64,000 nucleotides of DNA from Phormidium tanganyikae FI6-MK23 (GTDB lineage: Bacteria; Cyanobacteriota; Cyanobacteriia; Leptolyngbyales; Leptolyngbyaceae), in NCBI GenBank assembly GCA_019359175.1, contig JAHHHU010000021.1, forward strand, positions 1-64,000. Reading direction: 5' to 3'. Within the stretch, counting starts at the first letter, position 1, and each line of letters begins with the position of its first letter. Under the pieces are notes generated by a model. The model made no database searches and was not told where the DNA came from. It saw only the letters and a program-made list of their open reading frames with translations. The translations under genes were made by a program, and so were the position numbers. This document shows positions 45,493-53,589 of the stretch, in pieces.

Positions 45493-46026
45493 ATGCTTCT
45501 CAATCGCCGATTCTTTGTCCCAGCAATTTTTCTTACGATCGCTGTAACTACCCTTCCGCCCGCCATTGCGTTTTCCGCTCCTGTTGCAGCTTCTCCGGTG
45601 CGTGAAGTCTCGATCTCCCGCATGGGACTGGGTGGCATCAAACTTGGAATGAAAGCGGCTCAAGTTCAGCGCAAAGTAGGCAAACCTTTGAAAGTAGAAT
45701 CTGAGAATTCTAGATGTTGTGGTGTGTTGCTGCACTGGCAATATTCAGATCTTGAAGTTCGGTTAGAAGTGCCAGAAGGTAGAAATCAAGAACGAAACGC
45801 TTCAGTGTATTCGATTTCGACCCGAAGCGCTAAAGTTGCCACATTAGAAGGAATTCGAGTGGGCGATCGGCGAAGCAAAGTGATTCGAGCCTACGGCGAA
45901 CCCTATGGCAGTGGGACGACCGAAGACAGAATTTTTTACAGCAACGACACATCCGCTTCGGCGTTGGTATTTCGGTTTAAAGACGATCGGGTCGTCGAAA
46001 TCAGCGCAAACAATCAACTGAATTAA
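45493..46026 (+). CDS. Secreted protein with BamE/SmpA-like repeats
   Basis: 177 aa. A signal peptide (to about residue 28, FSAPVAASP) precedes two copies of a short module, GGIKLGMKAAQVQRKVGKPL and EGIRVGDRRSKVIRAYGEPY, each of the G(x)R/K-G-x4-V-x5-G-x-P type seen in BamE/SmpA-like periplasmic domains. Function unknown; likely periplasmic. Confidence 0.72.
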   Translation: MLLNRRFFVPAIFLTIAVTTLPPAIAFSAPVAASPVREVSISRMGLGGIKLGMKAAQVQRKVGKPLKVESENSRCCGVLLHWQYSDLEVRLEVPEGRNQERNASVYSISTRSAKVATLEGIRVGDRRSKVIRAYGEPYGSGTTEDRIFYSNDTSASALVFRFKDDRVVEISANNQLN

Positions 46027-46102
46027 TTCAGTTGATTAAAAATCTTTGGAACTTTTACTCTGAGAAAATCATCCGTGAGTAAAGTGGTGATCTTAAAACA
46101 AT

Positions 46103-46356
46103 GGGTAGTGCTAAACGGGTAAGGATGGCTGAAATCCCCTTTTAGCCAGAAGCTCACTGATTGACTACCCTATGGAACAATCTAAGTATCTGCTCAAGAT
46201 AGAAGCTGCGATGCTAGTCTTTCGTTAACGGTTTGGCTGTGGGGCTGCAAATGTGTGAAAAAAGCCAGGATACTTCAAGGCTGTGAGCTTAATCATATGC
46301 TCTGCAACCCCCGTAAAAAAAGAGTTATATCGATCCTTACCCGTTTAGCACTACCC
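46103..46356. mobile_element. MITE-like element or IS remnant with 24-bp inverted ends
   Basis: Ends are perfect 24-bp inverted repeats at 46103-46126 (starting GGGTAGTGCTAAACGGG) and 46333-46356. The 206-bp interior has only short frames: about 18 codons from the ATG at 46172 on the plus strand and about 23 codons on the minus strand (MIKLTALKYPGFFHTFAAPQ). An additional inverted ACTACCC copy is at 46164-46170. No clear target-site duplication is seen. The size, ends and lack of ORF fit a non-autonomous element or internally deleted IS; the family is not identified. Confidence 0.7.
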
Positions 46357-46420
46357 GCAGGTTGAGATTCAAGTGCGATCGATAAAACAATTTAGGTAGA
46401 CCTGCAAACCCATGCGAGAC

Positions 46421-46455
46421 AAAACCGGGGTCAGCACTTCATGAACCCCGGTTTT
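46421..46455. terminator. Bidirectional terminator of the OmpR regulator gene
   Basis: AAAACCGGGGT (46421-46431) pairs with ACCCCGGTTTT (46445-46455) across a 13-nt loop; TTTTATTTT follows on the plus strand and TTTT on the minus strand. It lies 21 nt downstream of the regulator stop codon at 46477. Confidence 0.85.
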
Positions 46456-46476
46456 ATTTTGATTGAATATCTAGAT

Positions 46477-47184
46477 CTAACTCACCACAGCAGGCGATTC
46501 AAACTTATAGCCCACACCGCGAACTGTTTGAATCAAAGCAGGCTGACTGGTATCAATCTCGATCTTTTTCCGAATCTGTCCGATGTGGACATCCACCACC
46601 CGCTGGTCGCCCACATATTCATAATCCCAAACTTCCTGAATCAGTTCAGCCCGTCGCCAAACTCGACCCGGATGCGCCGCCAAAAAATGCAGCAAATCAA
46701 ACTCCAAAGCTGTCAACGGCACAATGTCTTCATTTAGCTTCACTTCGCGCCGGACTGGATCAATCATCAATCCACCAAATGCGAGACATTGCTGCTCGGC
46801 GGCTGTCACGATTCTCTGACGTTTGAGAATCGCACCGACTCGTCCGCCCAGTTCCACCAAGCTAAACGGCTTTGTAATGTAATCATCTGCGCCCTGTGCG
46901 AATCCACGAACTTTATCCGCCTCATCGGTGCGGCTGGTTAACATCAAGACAAATACATTTGTGCGGCTCTGCATCTCTTGACACAGCGAGTAGCCATTTG
47001 CATCAGGCAGGTTCACATCCAAAATCACGAGATCCGGGTTGAACTGCTCAAATGCCTGCATCGCGGATTTGCCATCTTCCGCAGATTCCATTTGGTAGCT
47101 TTGCTTGGTGAGGAAGCGATGAACGAGATTCCGAATTGCCGGATCATCATCCACGACGAGTATCTTGGCTGGGGCTATGACCAT
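46477..47184 (-). CDS. OmpR/PhoB-family response regulator
   Basis: 235 aa. Receiver domain with the acidic triplet in ILVVDDDPAIR, phospho-acceptor Asp in LVILDVNLPDANGY, Thr in LMLTSRTDEAD and Lys in ITKPFSL; C-terminal winged helix with PLTALEFDLLHFLAAHPGRV, YVGDQRVVDVHIGQIRKKIE and RGVGYKF. It resembles cyanobacterial regulators of the ManR/NblR-like size and layout, but the exact orthologue and its kinase partner are not determinable. Terminator 21 nt downstream. Confidence 0.93.
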   Translation of the reverse strand: MVIAPAKILVVDDDPAIRNLVHRFLTKQSYQMESAEDGKSAMQAFEQFNPDLVILDVNLPDANGYSLCQEMQSRTNVFVLMLTSRTDEADKVRGFAQGADDYITKPFSLVELGGRVGAILKRQRIVTAAEQQCLAFGGLMIDPVRREVKLNEDIVPLTALEFDLLHFLAAHPGRVWRRAELIQEVWDYEYVGDQRVVDVHIGQIRKKIEIDTSQPALIQTVRGVGYKFESPAVVS

Positions 47185-47510
47185 AACCTTGCATTAAAAG
47201 TAAATTGAGAAGTGATAACGATCGAGAGGCAACAGGGAAAACCCTTATTTCTGTCTTACACAGAAGAAACTTGTCATCAGCATTAGTATGCCTCAGCTTT
47301 TGAATAGAATATCCTGGTTTGTCGCAGTTTCCGCAAATTTACGGTCGAATCTAAAATCAAAGTGGGATTTAAGATCGCAGTCTACGGAGGATGCGACGAT
47401 AAAGATCAATCGGTAAACTTACCGCAAGTCGGGGGCACATCGTCTACACTCTAGTTGTAATCCCCAACGCAGCTAGGTTACTTTGGTAGAGAAGGTGGAG
47501 TAACAAGCCC
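47185..47510. other. Divergent promoter region (OmpR regulator / CPP1-like)
   Basis: 326 bp with promoters for both directions. A TACACT (-10-like) near 47450 and GGTGGAG ribosome-binding site before 47511 serve the plus-strand operon. A 43-codon ATG frame at 47288 has no recognisable features and is not annotated. Confidence 0.45.
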
Positions 47511-48128
47511 ATGAGCGCGCAAAGCCCGTATGAAAAGTTAGGCGTTTCTGAAGGTGCGACGTTTGAAGAAATTCAGACGGCTCGTGCCCGATTAGTTGAA
47601 GAATTGGCAGGCGACCAGCGGAAAATCTCGGAAATTGAGGCGGCATATGATTCTGTGCTGATGGAGCGCTTGCGCTTGCGGCAGGAAGGAAAGATTAAAG
47701 TGCCTGATCGCATTCGATTTCCCGAAAAATTAGTGCAGGCGACTCCAGCGGAAACTCCTGCCCCCGCAAAAAAATCGACTCAATGGCTGACGAATTTGAT
47801 CGATCAGCCGAGCGCTCAGGATATTGCTTTTCCTGGCGTTGGAATGGCGGGATTGGGGGCACTGGTTTATCTGTCTCCGACGGATCAAGTGCTGCAAATC
47901 GCGATGGCGTTGGCAACGGGGACAACGCTCTATTTTCTCTACCGCAAAGAACGGAAACTAGGACGGGCAATTTTGCTTGGTGTCGGGGGGTTGCTGTTGG
48001 GATTTGCGATCGGGGGCGCGGCTTATACGCTCTTATTGCCTTCCCTACCGATGCTGCCCTCAAATGAAATTGTGATCAGTTTGGTGACTTTTCTGGTTTT
48101 ATGGTTGGTCAGTAGCTTTACCAAGTAA
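47511..48128 (+). CDS. CPP1-like J-domain-related membrane protein
   Basis: 205 aa. An N-terminal J-domain-like region (SPYEKLGVSEGATFEEIQTA, then EIEAAYDSVLMERLRLRQ) lacks the HPD tripeptide, as in chaperone-like protein of POR1 (CPP1). The C-terminal half has three to four membrane helices (from about 113). Plant CPP1 stabilises protochlorophyllide oxidoreductase in plastids; a similar thylakoid chaperone role is inferred here. It is 6 nt from the next gene, so an operon of three genes is likely. Confidence 0.88.
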   Translation: MSAQSPYEKLGVSEGATFEEIQTARARLVEELAGDQRKISEIEAAYDSVLMERLRLRQEGKIKVPDRIRFPEKLVQATPAETPAPAKKSTQWLTNLIDQPSAQDIAFPGVGMAGLGALVYLSPTDQVLQIAMALATGTTLYFLYRKERKLGRAILLGVGGLLLGFAIGGAAYTLLLPSLPMLPSNEIVISLVTFLVLWLVSSFTK

Positions 48129-48134
48129 TTCCTG

Positions 48135-48755
48135 ATGGCGGCTGAACAATTTCAGAAGAGTGATTTCAATTGGCAAATTCAGCAGTTTTTCCGGCAGGTG
48201 GGTGAGTGGATCGAGTTGCGATTTCCTCAGATTCAGCCGCCCGATGTCCCCAATGCGCCAAATTGGGCGTTTCCGTCTTGGTGGCTGGAGGCGGGTTTTT
48301 GGGTGGTTGTCGGGCTTGCGGTGCTGTGGTTGGGGTTCCAAATTTATCTTTGGGTGCGATCGTATCTGAATCGAAATCAAGCTCAGATCGCTAAGTTTCT
48401 CGATCGAGGTTCTGCCAATGCCGAAAAAGAGCGCACAATTTCAGGCTGGGTAAAATCCGCTCAAGAGTTTCAACAGCAGGGAAATTACCGAGAGGCATCA
48501 AGAGCGCTTTACATGGCGACGTTGCAACGGCTGAGTGAGACGAAATTGATTCCGAACGACAAGAGCCGCACCGATCGAGAATATTTGCGTCTCGTTCAAC
48601 TCTTGCCGCAAGCCGAGTCGTATCAAATGCTACTTGACACTCATGAACTGCTTTGTTTCAGCAATCTGCCGATCTCAGCAGAAATGTTCGATCGAGTCCA
48701 GCGAGCGTATGACAACATTGAACGCGCGACCCTCGATTCGGTGAGAATGGCGTGA
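48135..48755 (+). CDS. DUF4129 membrane protein
   Basis: 206 aa. One membrane helix (about residues 52-78, rich in V/L/W) and a cytoplasmic C-terminal DUF4129 domain (YREASRALYMATLQRLSETK, DREYLRLVQLLPQ, FDRVQRAYDNIE). DUF4129 genes often sit with DUF4350 and MoxR/DUF58 genes; here the DUF4350 gene follows with a 1-nt overlap, but MoxR and DUF58 are absent from the window. Confidence 0.88.
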   Translation: MAAEQFQKSDFNWQIQQFFRQVGEWIELRFPQIQPPDVPNAPNWAFPSWWLEAGFWVVVGLAVLWLGFQIYLWVRSYLNRNQAQIAKFLDRGSANAEKERTISGWVKSAQEFQQQGNYREASRALYMATLQRLSETKLIPNDKSRTDREYLRLVQLLPQAESYQMLLDTHELLCFSNLPISAEMFDRVQRAYDNIERATLDSVRMA

Positions 48756-49831
48756 TGAAAAAACTCGATCGACGTTTGGTATTTGGGCTGATTGCGATCT
48801 CCGTGGTCATTGCCCTCACGCTGTTTATCGCGCCCAGAAGCAACCGAATTACGAGCGGCTCCACGTTTAGTCGTTCTCCCGATGGTTACGGGGCTTGGTA
48901 CGCCTATATGCAGCAACAGGGAACGCCCATTGAGCGCTGGCGCAAATCTCCAAATGAGATCGATCAAATCTCAGGAACGGGAAACACGATGATTCAAGTC
49001 GATACCTCTGGGGTTGGGGCAGCATATCCCGATGAAGATTGGATCAAGCGCGGCAATACCTGGATCGTTTTGGGAAAAAGTAATTTTGCGGCGACTGAGG
49101 CAGGATTTTTGACGCGGCATCAAAGCGATCGAGGATCGGTCAAAATCGAAACCTCCAGGCGACTTGAAATGGATAAAGGAGTGAAACAGATTTTAGGCGA
49201 TCGCTTTGGGTCGATCATTTGGGAGGAACGTAAAGGCAAAGGTCGAATCGTTTATGCCGTCACTCCGTTTCTCGCTGCCAATGCTTACCAAGATGAGCCT
49301 GGAAATTTTGCGTTTTTGGCGCAATTAGCAACTGGGAAAAAGATTTGGATCGATGAATACCTGCATGGCTATCGGGATGAAACTGCCAAAACGGAAAGCA
49401 CACAAACTTGGGCAGATTATCTGATCAGAACGCCTTTATCTGTCGGATTGCTGCAAGCGATCGTGATTTCTCTCATTCTAATTTGGGCAAAGAATCGTCG
49501 ATTTGGACAACCGAAACCGCTCGAAAGTCCGCGCGTGAATGATAGCGAAGCGTATACGCAAGCGTTGGCGGGTGTGTTGTACAAAGCGGGACGGAGTGAA
49601 TTTGTCGTTGATGTGGTCGGGCGTGAGGAGCAATTGCGGATTCAGAGATCGCTCGGTGTGGGGGGGACATTGCTCGATCGAGAAGCGTTGATCAATGCCT
49701 GGGTGCAACAAACCGGAAGACCTGCCGCAGAACTGGCGCAGCTTTTCCCAGAGAAACAGCGATTGAGTGAGCAAGAATTAATCAAGTGGCTGGCTCAAGT
49801 GAAAGAGATCAAGCAACATCTTCCAATTTGA
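48755..49831 (+). CDS. DUF4350 membrane protein
   Basis: 358 aa from ATG 48755, which overlaps the DUF4129 stop by 1 nt. An N-terminal helix (about 8-26), a GATase-like extracytoplasmic domain (SPDGYGAWYAYMQQQGTPIE, GNTWIVLGKSNF), a second helix (about 230-250) and a C-terminal helical part ending in EIKQHLPI. Function unknown. A degenerate copy of its last 22 codons lies 1.7 kb downstream at 51531-51596. Confidence 0.87.
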   Translation: MKKLDRRLVFGLIAISVVIALTLFIAPRSNRITSGSTFSRSPDGYGAWYAYMQQQGTPIERWRKSPNEIDQISGTGNTMIQVDTSGVGAAYPDEDWIKRGNTWIVLGKSNFAATEAGFLTRHQSDRGSVKIETSRRLEMDKGVKQILGDRFGSIIWEERKGKGRIVYAVTPFLAANAYQDEPGNFAFLAQLATGKKIWIDEYLHGYRDETAKTESTQTWADYLIRTPLSVGLLQAIVISLILIWAKNRRFGQPKPLESPRVNDSEAYTQALAGVLYKAGRSEFVVDVVGREEQLRIQRSLGVGGTLLDREALINAWVQQTGRPAAELAQLFPEKQRLSEQELIKWLAQVKEIKQHLPI

Positions 49832-49876
49832 ATGCTAGATCTGGTTAATCAATGTTAGATTGCAAAACAAGCACAG

Positions 49877-50536
49877 ATGCCAAGTTCTACTTCTAGGTAT
49901 CGCGATTGGGTAGACAAGCGGAATGATCCGCTTGATCGGAAACAGATTGCCTACGCTGCACTCGACGCATACGAAGAGATCGCAAATCGCGATCTCATTC
50001 AACTCGATGACCTTACACCGATTATTACTGCTGCAAAGAGCCAGTATATGACCGTCTGGGATGTTGGCACCGTCTTCCTCGTGCGATTAGCTGAAACTCA
50101 TATTGCTGCACAGGGAGCAATGCTAGAAATAATGGACTCCCCAAAGGCAAAGGAGCGATTGCACCTCATTTGGGCGTTAACAGCACGATTGCCTGAAGAC
50201 TTTCGCATGAACATAATCCGCAAAGCAATTTCTGATCGTGCTAAGCGTGTCCGCACAATAGCCGCTGCAAAGGCTGACCTATTCGGATTCAAAGAATTGC
50301 TCCTCGAACTCGAAGCGCAACGCGACCGAGAGAGCGATGACGACGTTAGAAACACTCTTCAGTTTCATATCGTCATGCTTCGCAGTGGGTACATTCTAGA
50401 ACGCGACGCTGACGGTAATCCTTGCCTGAGCGTTCGCACGAAGAATGGCTGGACAAGTCCCCGCATTACCCAAGAAGACATTGATCAAGGTAGACTGGGA
50501 TCGAAAATCGAGGAGATGCAGACCAAGGATTATTAG
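49877..50536 (+). CDS. HEAT-repeat-like hypothetical protein
   Basis: 219 aa, soluble, mostly helical; repeated helix pairs (ERLHLIWALTARLPEDFRMN, then SDRAKRVRTIAAAKADLFGF) suggest HEAT-like scaffolding. C-terminal LSVRTKNGWTSPRITQEDID. No family named. Comparison with the degenerate duplicate downstream suggests that this gene was inserted between DUF4350 and the 50640 gene. Confidence 0.65.
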   Translation: MPSSTSRYRDWVDKRNDPLDRKQIAYAALDAYEEIANRDLIQLDDLTPIITAAKSQYMTVWDVGTVFLVRLAETHIAAQGAMLEIMDSPKAKERLHLIWALTARLPEDFRMNIIRKAISDRAKRVRTIAAAKADLFGFKELLLELEAQRDRESDDDVRNTLQFHIVMLRSGYILERDADGNPCLSVRTKNGWTSPRITQEDIDQGRLGSKIEEMQTKDY

Positions 50537-50639
50537 TGAACTCAAGAAAGCTATTCCAGATTCTATAACTTAGAGATTAAGAACTATATATAATTGTTCA
50601 GTTAAAGTAGAAAAAGCAAGTTGCAATGAGGTCAAACTG

Positions 50640-50912
50640 ATGGCAGTTCGCCAACGCCGTTACAGTAAAGAAGAATTGGCTCGACGTGGGCAAGAACTCT
50701 ATGAGTCTGGCATTCGGCAGCAAGTCGAAACCGGAAACGAGAGCAAAATTGTGGCGATCGACCTCGAAACCGGGGCCTTCGAGGTCGATGAAAATCTCGT
50801 ACCCGCAACCAATCGCCTGTTTGAGCAATATCCTGATGCTCAACCTTGGGCAATTCGGATCGGACATCGCGCCGTTGATCATTTTGGGGCACGGAGTCTG
50901 AAGCAGAATTGA
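50640..50912 (+). CDS. Partner of retropepsin-like protein (antitoxin-like)
   Basis: 90 aa. Very basic N-terminus (MAVRQRRYSKEELARRGQEL) and an acidic, structured C-terminal half (KIVAIDLETGAFEVDENLVP, then WAIRIGHRAVDHFGARSL). The pair with the following aspartic-protease-like gene recurs in cyanobacterial genomes from memory, with overlapping ends. The role is unknown; the layout resembles a toxin-antitoxin-like module. A truncated relative lies at 51638-51757. Confidence 0.75.
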   Translation: MAVRQRRYSKEELARRGQELYESGIRQQVETGNESKIVAIDLETGAFEVDENLVPATNRLFEQYPDAQPWAIRIGHRAVDHFGARSLKQN

Positions 50913-51220
50913 TGATTTACGGAGTTGTGAATTCACGTCGTGAAGCAACGCTTCCACTGGTAGTTGGGAACTCAACAGGACAACGGCAATTGATCGATAC
51001 GGTGATTGATACAGGATTCAGTGGGTTTTTATCTCTACCATCCGCGATGATTGCTACCCTCGATTTACCCTGGAGCGCTTCTGATATCGTGACCTTGGGC
51101 GATGGCAGTGAAACTCTATTCGATCTGTACCCTGCAACTGTGATTTGGGATGGGCAGTACCGCGAAATTTATATTGCAGAATCAGAAACAGAACCTTTGT
51201 TAGGAATGGCATTACTCTAA
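50912..51220 (+). CDS. Retropepsin-like clan AA aspartic protease
   Basis: 102 aa from ATG 50912, overlapping the preceding stop by 1 nt. The active-site motif VIDTGFSGFLSLP (D-T-G) and a flap-like stretch DGSETLFDLY, then a C-terminal PLLGMALL matching the retropepsin ILG/LLG motif. One such domain would act as a homodimer. The substrate is unknown; the neighbouring partner gene may bind or be cleaved by it. Confidence 0.82.
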   Translation: MIYGVVNSRREATLPLVVGNSTGQRQLIDTVIDTGFSGFLSLPSAMIATLDLPWSASDIVTLGDGSETLFDLYPATVIWDGQYREIYIAESETEPLLGMALL

Positions 51221-51430
51221 CCTGAGTTCGGGTTAAGCTAAAGGTTAAAACGCCCGCCGCAGCTAGCTTGAGCCAATTAACCGGATGGTAAGACTTTCTC
51301 AATAAGGCCTGCTACTGAAAATATTCTCAACTGCGAGACTTATTGACAAGAGCTTGACTTGAAGCCGGGTTGCAAGCCACGGAGAATCAAGACTTTTGGC
51401 GATTTCTTATCCCGAACTGACGTTACTCTA
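51219..51430. repeat. Degenerate element with imperfect inverted ends
   Basis: TAACCTGAGTTCGGG at about 51219-51233 and CCCGAACTGACGTTA at about 51412-51426 are inverted copies matching at 12 of 15 positions. The related AACGCCAGTTCGAC/GTCGAACTGACGTT pair occurs again at about 52628-52690. Likely remnants of a dispersed repeat or insertion sequence; no transposase can be read between the ends. Confidence 0.4.
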
Positions 51431-51530
51431 TGGTTATCGATTACAGGTTGATGCGATCGAGGGTGGTAGCGTTAAGATCGAGCTATTGTGATGCTTGCGA
51501 GCGCAGTAGAACTGAAGAAAAACAGCGATC

Positions 51531-51596
51531 GGTGAGCAAAAGTTACGCAAGTGGATCGCTCAAGTACGGGAAATTAAACAACATCTTCCGACTTGA
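51531..51596 (+). pseudogene. Duplicated 3' fragment of the DUF4350 gene
   Basis: 22 codons ending in TGA read GEQKLRKWIAQVREIKQHLP, closely matching the C-terminus of the DUF4350 protein (SEQELIKWLAQVKEIKQHLP). Upstream, GAAAAACAGCGATC resembles the preceding codons with a one-base shift. It is a decayed copy, followed after 41 nt by a truncated copy of the 50640 gene. Confidence 0.75.
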
Positions 51597-51637
51597 ACTT
51601 GAGATGAAAGCTTAACCTTTAAAGCGAGTTCAAGCAT

Positions 51638-51757
51638 GTGACAGTTCGACAGCCTCGATACGACAAAGAGAAAATTGCTCGGCGTGTGCGTGAGATTTAC
51701 AAGTTGCAAGCGCGTGCTGCTTTGCAGATGCCGTCAGGGTCGCAAGCCGAAGATTGA
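51638..51757 (+). pseudogene. Truncated copy of the 50640 gene
   Basis: 39 codons from GTG 51638 (MTVRQPRYDKEKIARRVREI) to TGA. The first 21 residues share about 12 identities with the start of the 50640 protein, then the sequence diverges and stops at less than half length. With the DUF4350 fragment it forms a degenerate duplicate of the region above. Confidence 0.65.
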
Positions 51758-51805
51758 TGCTCGCGGGCATAGCTCCTATCACTTGGAGCAACATCACTAC
51801 TCAAA

Positions 51806-52123
51806 CTACAACGGATCTGGGCGAGAAATCGAATCAATCAACTCCTCGATCGACTCAACATCAGGACAGTTCTGCAATTCACCCTTGAACCATTTCACCT
51901 CGTTCGGGTCGGTATCAGGCAGTTGATAAACGAGCAATACCCCAACCACTCGCGCCAAGGTCAACGGGTCAGGCGAGAGATGACTCAAAAGTTCTTGTGC
52001 GGTCTGGTAGAGTTGTTCGATCTCCGCTGCGCTCTTCGACCGTCCAAGCTCGATCGACATCTGCTGTAAGTTCTCTTTGACCGCTTGAACAATCTCTGCT
52101 GAGTCATCGACAGAATAAGGCAT
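51806..52123 (-). CDS. Small hypothetical protein
   Basis: 105 aa, ATG 52123. All-helical, acidic, soluble (AEIVQAVKENLQQMSIELGR, then EIEQLYQTAQELLSHLSPDP). No family recognised. It lies in the decayed patch but its frame is intact and it may be real. Confidence 0.5.
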   Translation of the reverse strand: MPYSVDDSAEIVQAVKENLQQMSIELGRSKSAAEIEQLYQTAQELLSHLSPDPLTLARVVGVLLVYQLPDTDPNEVKWFKGELQNCPDVESIEELIDSISRPDPL

Positions 52124-52201
52124 GATATTTCAGCTTCAGTATGGCAATTGTGCCTTCACCCTTCAAGTTTATATCCTAGAATATTCAGACAGCCTCAATA
52201 A

Positions 52202-52537
52202 AGAATCAACGGCGAACAATTCAGGTTCACTGATGCTGTTATTCTTCAATTCAGCTTTGAAGGGTGTGAAGAGTTCGCAAGTCTATCTGCACGTCGCAGG
52301 TTTGGGGGTCGCAGACTGGTACTCACAGGGAAAGGGCAGCCGAGACTATCCCTTGGGTGACGTGATGTGGAAGCTCTCGACCTGCCGAAGATAAGCACAT
52401 CATTCAATCTCAAATTCAACCCTGGCGAAAAAGTCCTTCTTGCCAAATCAAATGATTCTTCGATCGTTGAGATGCCATCAGTTCAACAATACTTAGAAAT
52501 GTCCCCCATCTATCAGCTTATTGAACTGTCTCGATAA
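52202..52537 (+). pseudogene. Interrupted ORF, unknown product
   Basis: One frame reads FTDAVILQFSFEGCEEFASL...GGRRLVLTGKG, meets TGA at 52358-52360, and continues in the same frame as DVEALDLPKISTSFNLKFNP...PSVQQYLEMSPIYQLIELSR to a stop at 52535-52537. Both halves look coding, so a single nonsense change may have split a protein of at least 110 residues. No family recognised. Confidence 0.4.
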
Positions 52538-52620
52538 GCTAATGTACAAACTATTCTGTTCCTAATCGAATGCAGGAAGTCTTTCATTGTGGGTGTGCTT
52601 ATTTTGCCAGGTTTGAATTA

Positions 52621-52700
52621 ATTTAACGCCAGTTCGACGGGCTTCCCGAAGTCACAACCGAAGCCAACCACTTCTGTCGAACTGACGTTAATTTAGCTAA
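52621..52700. repeat. Inverted repeat / hairpin
   Basis: AACGCCAGTTCGAC and GTCGAACTGACGTT are inverted with 13 of 14 matches, with AATT-rich flanks on both sides and a loop of about 36 nt. It shares its terminal motif with the pair at 51219-51430. Confidence 0.5.
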
Positions 52701-52994
52701 CGCTCCAACATCCGATTACCAAATCGCTCATGGTACTGCTGGCAGTCGGAGCGATAAAGGATTTTCCCTCTTTCACGACTTGCCCGTTGCGAACTACGTT
52801 CCGTGCTCTCCCTTGAGGTTCAACTGACTTTGATACGCATCGAACTTATTAAAGCATCGTTTCGTTCAGCATGATCTATGGAAGACGCGTTGGCAGGTCG
52901 GTTCCAATGCTTTTTCCCTCACTGATGATCACTGGGGAGCCGTTTACTACGTGTTTAAAAAACAGGTTCTAACCTGAGTTAGAACCCAATCTGA

Positions 52995-53351
52995 TTATTC
53001 TTCAATTACTTCGCGGATGCGGCGCTCCAGACGGTCTAGATCCAATCCACCCTCATCGCGAGTAAAGCGGCGTACCGTCCCATTCGCTTGCTGAAGATCG
53101 TTAAGCAAATCGCGTAAAATCTCCTGCTGCTGACGCGATTGCGTCACTTCGCGCGGCTCCTGCACCAAATCTCGCACGATCGAATCTTCAGCACGGGATG
53201 CAACAATTGGATCAGTCTGTCCCTGAATCTGAACAAACGTCCGGCGACCCGGGCCCCGCTCTTCTTCGATGGGAATCACAGCCGTCACTTGGTCAGACCG
53301 CACATACTTACCAAACCCTAAGTGAACGAGAACAGACGATTGAATTCGCAT
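52995..53351 (-). CDS. RemA-like (DUF370-type) small protein
   Basis: 118 aa. The N-terminal VLVHLGFGKYVRSDQVTAVI and RGPGRRTFVQIQGQ segments recall the beta-rich GFGN core of RemA/DUF370 DNA-binding regulators, but the second half is a long helical extension (QSRQQQEILRDLLNDLQQAN, then LDRLERRIREVIEE). The similarity is moderate; the protein may be a cyanobacteria-specific relative with unknown function. Confidence 0.55.
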   Translation of the reverse strand: MRIQSSVLVHLGFGKYVRSDQVTAVIPIEEERGPGRRTFVQIQGQTDPIVASRAEDSIVRDLVQEPREVTQSRQQQEILRDLLNDLQQANGTVRRFTRDEGGLDLDRLERRIREVIEE

Positions 53352-53589
53352 ATCGACTCTTACCTTGCTTGATATCTCTATTATCGAAGATAAGATCGAT
53401 CGCTGAAAGTATCTGTCCGAGCGGTTTTCCGTCTATTTGGAGTAGGAATTACCGCAGGAGTTTCGCGATCGTCCAAAACCGCTGAAATGGTGAAACTAAC
53501 AGCCCAATTGAAAGTCCGCGATCGCACTCAAGCAACAATGTTCACCAGTAGATTCTTGCCCTTATTGGAACGATCGTTGTAATTGACGC

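Larger units (their letters stand above)
46027..46476. other. Gene-free region with MITE-like element and terminator
   Basis: 450 bp between convergent genes. It holds a 254-bp element with perfect 24-bp inverted ends (46103-46356) and a strong hairpin (46421-46455). No intact coding region was found. Confidence 0.7.
52124..52994. other. Region of decayed ORFs and repeats
   Basis: 871 bp without an intact gene. It holds an interrupted frame (52202-52537), a hairpin-forming repeat (about 52621-52700) and short protein-like minus-strand stretches near 52700-52970. It looks like remains of former insertions. Confidence 0.55.

Noticed and set aside
46103-46356. 6S RNA or other structured RNA gene
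   Set aside because: The long perfect end repeats fit a transposon-like element better; I cannot identify conserved 6S RNA features or the usual neighbours.
46441-46737. 98-codon ORF antisense to the OmpR regulator
   Set aside because: Begins inside the terminator hairpin and mirrors the regulator gene on the other strand.
47288-47419. 43-codon ATG frame between the OmpR regulator and the CPP1-like gene
   Set aside because: No ribosome-binding site, no hydrophobic or conserved pattern, and it lies in the divergent promoter region.
51430-51615. 61-codon ORF in the decayed patch
   Set aside because: It is in the wrong frame relative to the DUF4350 remnant that overlaps it, so it is a by-product of that pseudogene.
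52122-52394. 90-codon plus-strand ORF
   Set aside because: Overlaps the start of the minus-strand hypothetical gene, and a different frame of the same DNA looks more coding (52202-52537).
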